From NCBI GenBank assembly GCA_025331565.1, contig JAFREQ010000040.1, positions 4,079,001 to 4,143,000 on the forward strand: a stretch of 64,000 bases of DNA. The letters run 5' to 3'. Of this stretch, positions 63,673 through 64,000 are shown one piece after another (positions within the stretch are counted from its first letter, which is position 1; every line of letters begins with the position of its first letter). A program made the position numbers and the translations under genes. The notes beneath the pieces were generated by a model. The model was not told the origin of the DNA, searched no databases, and saw nothing but the letters and a program-made list of their open reading frames with translations. Source of the stretch: Holacanthus passer (Eukaryota > Chordata > Actinopteri > Pomacanthidae).

Positions 63673-63984
63673 ATGATGGATGAAACTGGGGGCTTCTCCG
63701 GATCTGTCATCACTCATCCTCCCTCCTCTCTGGCTGCAGAAACACACTCAGGTGAGTTTCCAGTTCAACAGTCTGAGCTGCAGCAGCTTCACAGCCCTGC
63801 GACTCTTTGTTAGGTAGAAAAGTTAGAATACATTTATCATCGACAAAGAGTGGAGGAGACTAAACTGTAGCTTTTTGGTCTTTGTCCAGAAAACAACACT
63901 GTGACTTCTGCGCATCTTTTTTCTTTTGATCCTCAGCATCAAAGTTTTCATTGGACATTGGTCAGAACATCAAGGTGTTTCAAG
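63673..63984 (+). CDS. Possible first exons of a partial gene, integrin-alpha-like
   Basis: Two donor sites of good quality frame a small gene start. One possible exon ends at 63,751 (ACTCAG then GTGAGT). The next runs 63,937-63,984, from a TTTTGATCCTCAG acceptor to a CAAG/GTAAGT donor. If read from the ATG at 63,673 the phases join and the second exon encodes SKFSLDIGQNIKVFQ. That resembles the mature N-terminus of integrin alpha chains (FN-D...F-G pattern), with an intron at the usual place. The first exon, however, lacks a hydrophobic signal peptide, so it may be untranslated and the start may lie elsewhere. From synteny hapln3 would be expected here, but the peptide does not fit what I know of it. 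The rest lies outside the window. Confidence 0.3.
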
Positions 63985-64000
63985 GTAAGTGAGGAAAATA

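Overview
The window is vertebrate nuclear DNA, most likely from a spiny-rayed (percomorph) teleost. It holds intron-split genes with canonical GT/AG borders, A/T-rich intergenic DNA, many CA/GT microsatellites, and several interspersed repeats that I recognise from percomorph genomes. There is no sign of bacterial or plasmid organisation. Five protein-coding genes can be assembled exon by exon with intact intron phases, apart from one frameshift. A possible sixth gene starts at the right edge.

Layout. 1-12,000 is gene-free: microsatellites, a fold-back (long inverted terminal repeat) element, a tRNA-derived SINE, a repeat tail and some possible non-coding conserved stretches. 12,628-15,482 (minus) is tmem208, an ER membrane protein of the SND targeting route. 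17,090-20,430 (plus) is slc39a1/zip1, a plasma-membrane zinc importer, arranged head-to-head with tmem208. 26,599-30,862 (plus) is rlbp1 (CRALBP), the 11-cis-retinoid carrier of retina. Its inferred 5' non-coding exon lies at about 25,175-25,292 beside OTX/CRX-type motifs. Its third coding exon lacks one base, and its fourth intron carries a tandemly doubled repeat. 36,716-46,646 (minus) is abhd2, a serine lipase with an intact catalytic triad, convergent with rlbp1 and carrying a Tc1-like transposase relic in its last intron. 49,382-50,100 holds a decayed non-LTR retrotransposon (minus). 51,318-61,689 (plus) is mfge8 (lactadherin) with three EGF domains, an RGD motif in the second, and two discoidin C domains. 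63,673-63,984 may be the first exons of an integrin-alpha-like gene.

The genes do not form an operon or a shared pathway. The trio rlbp1-abhd2-mfge8 matches the neighbourhood I know from human 15q26.1, so this is a conserved synteny block. From memory, human tmem208 and slc39a1 map to other chromosomes, so their adjacency here looks fish-specific. I found no undescribed molecular system. The observations most worth checking are the rlbp1 frameshift, the OTX/CRX motif cluster, the tandem duplication in the rlbp1 intron, the partial gene at the right end, and a few candidate regulatory stretches.
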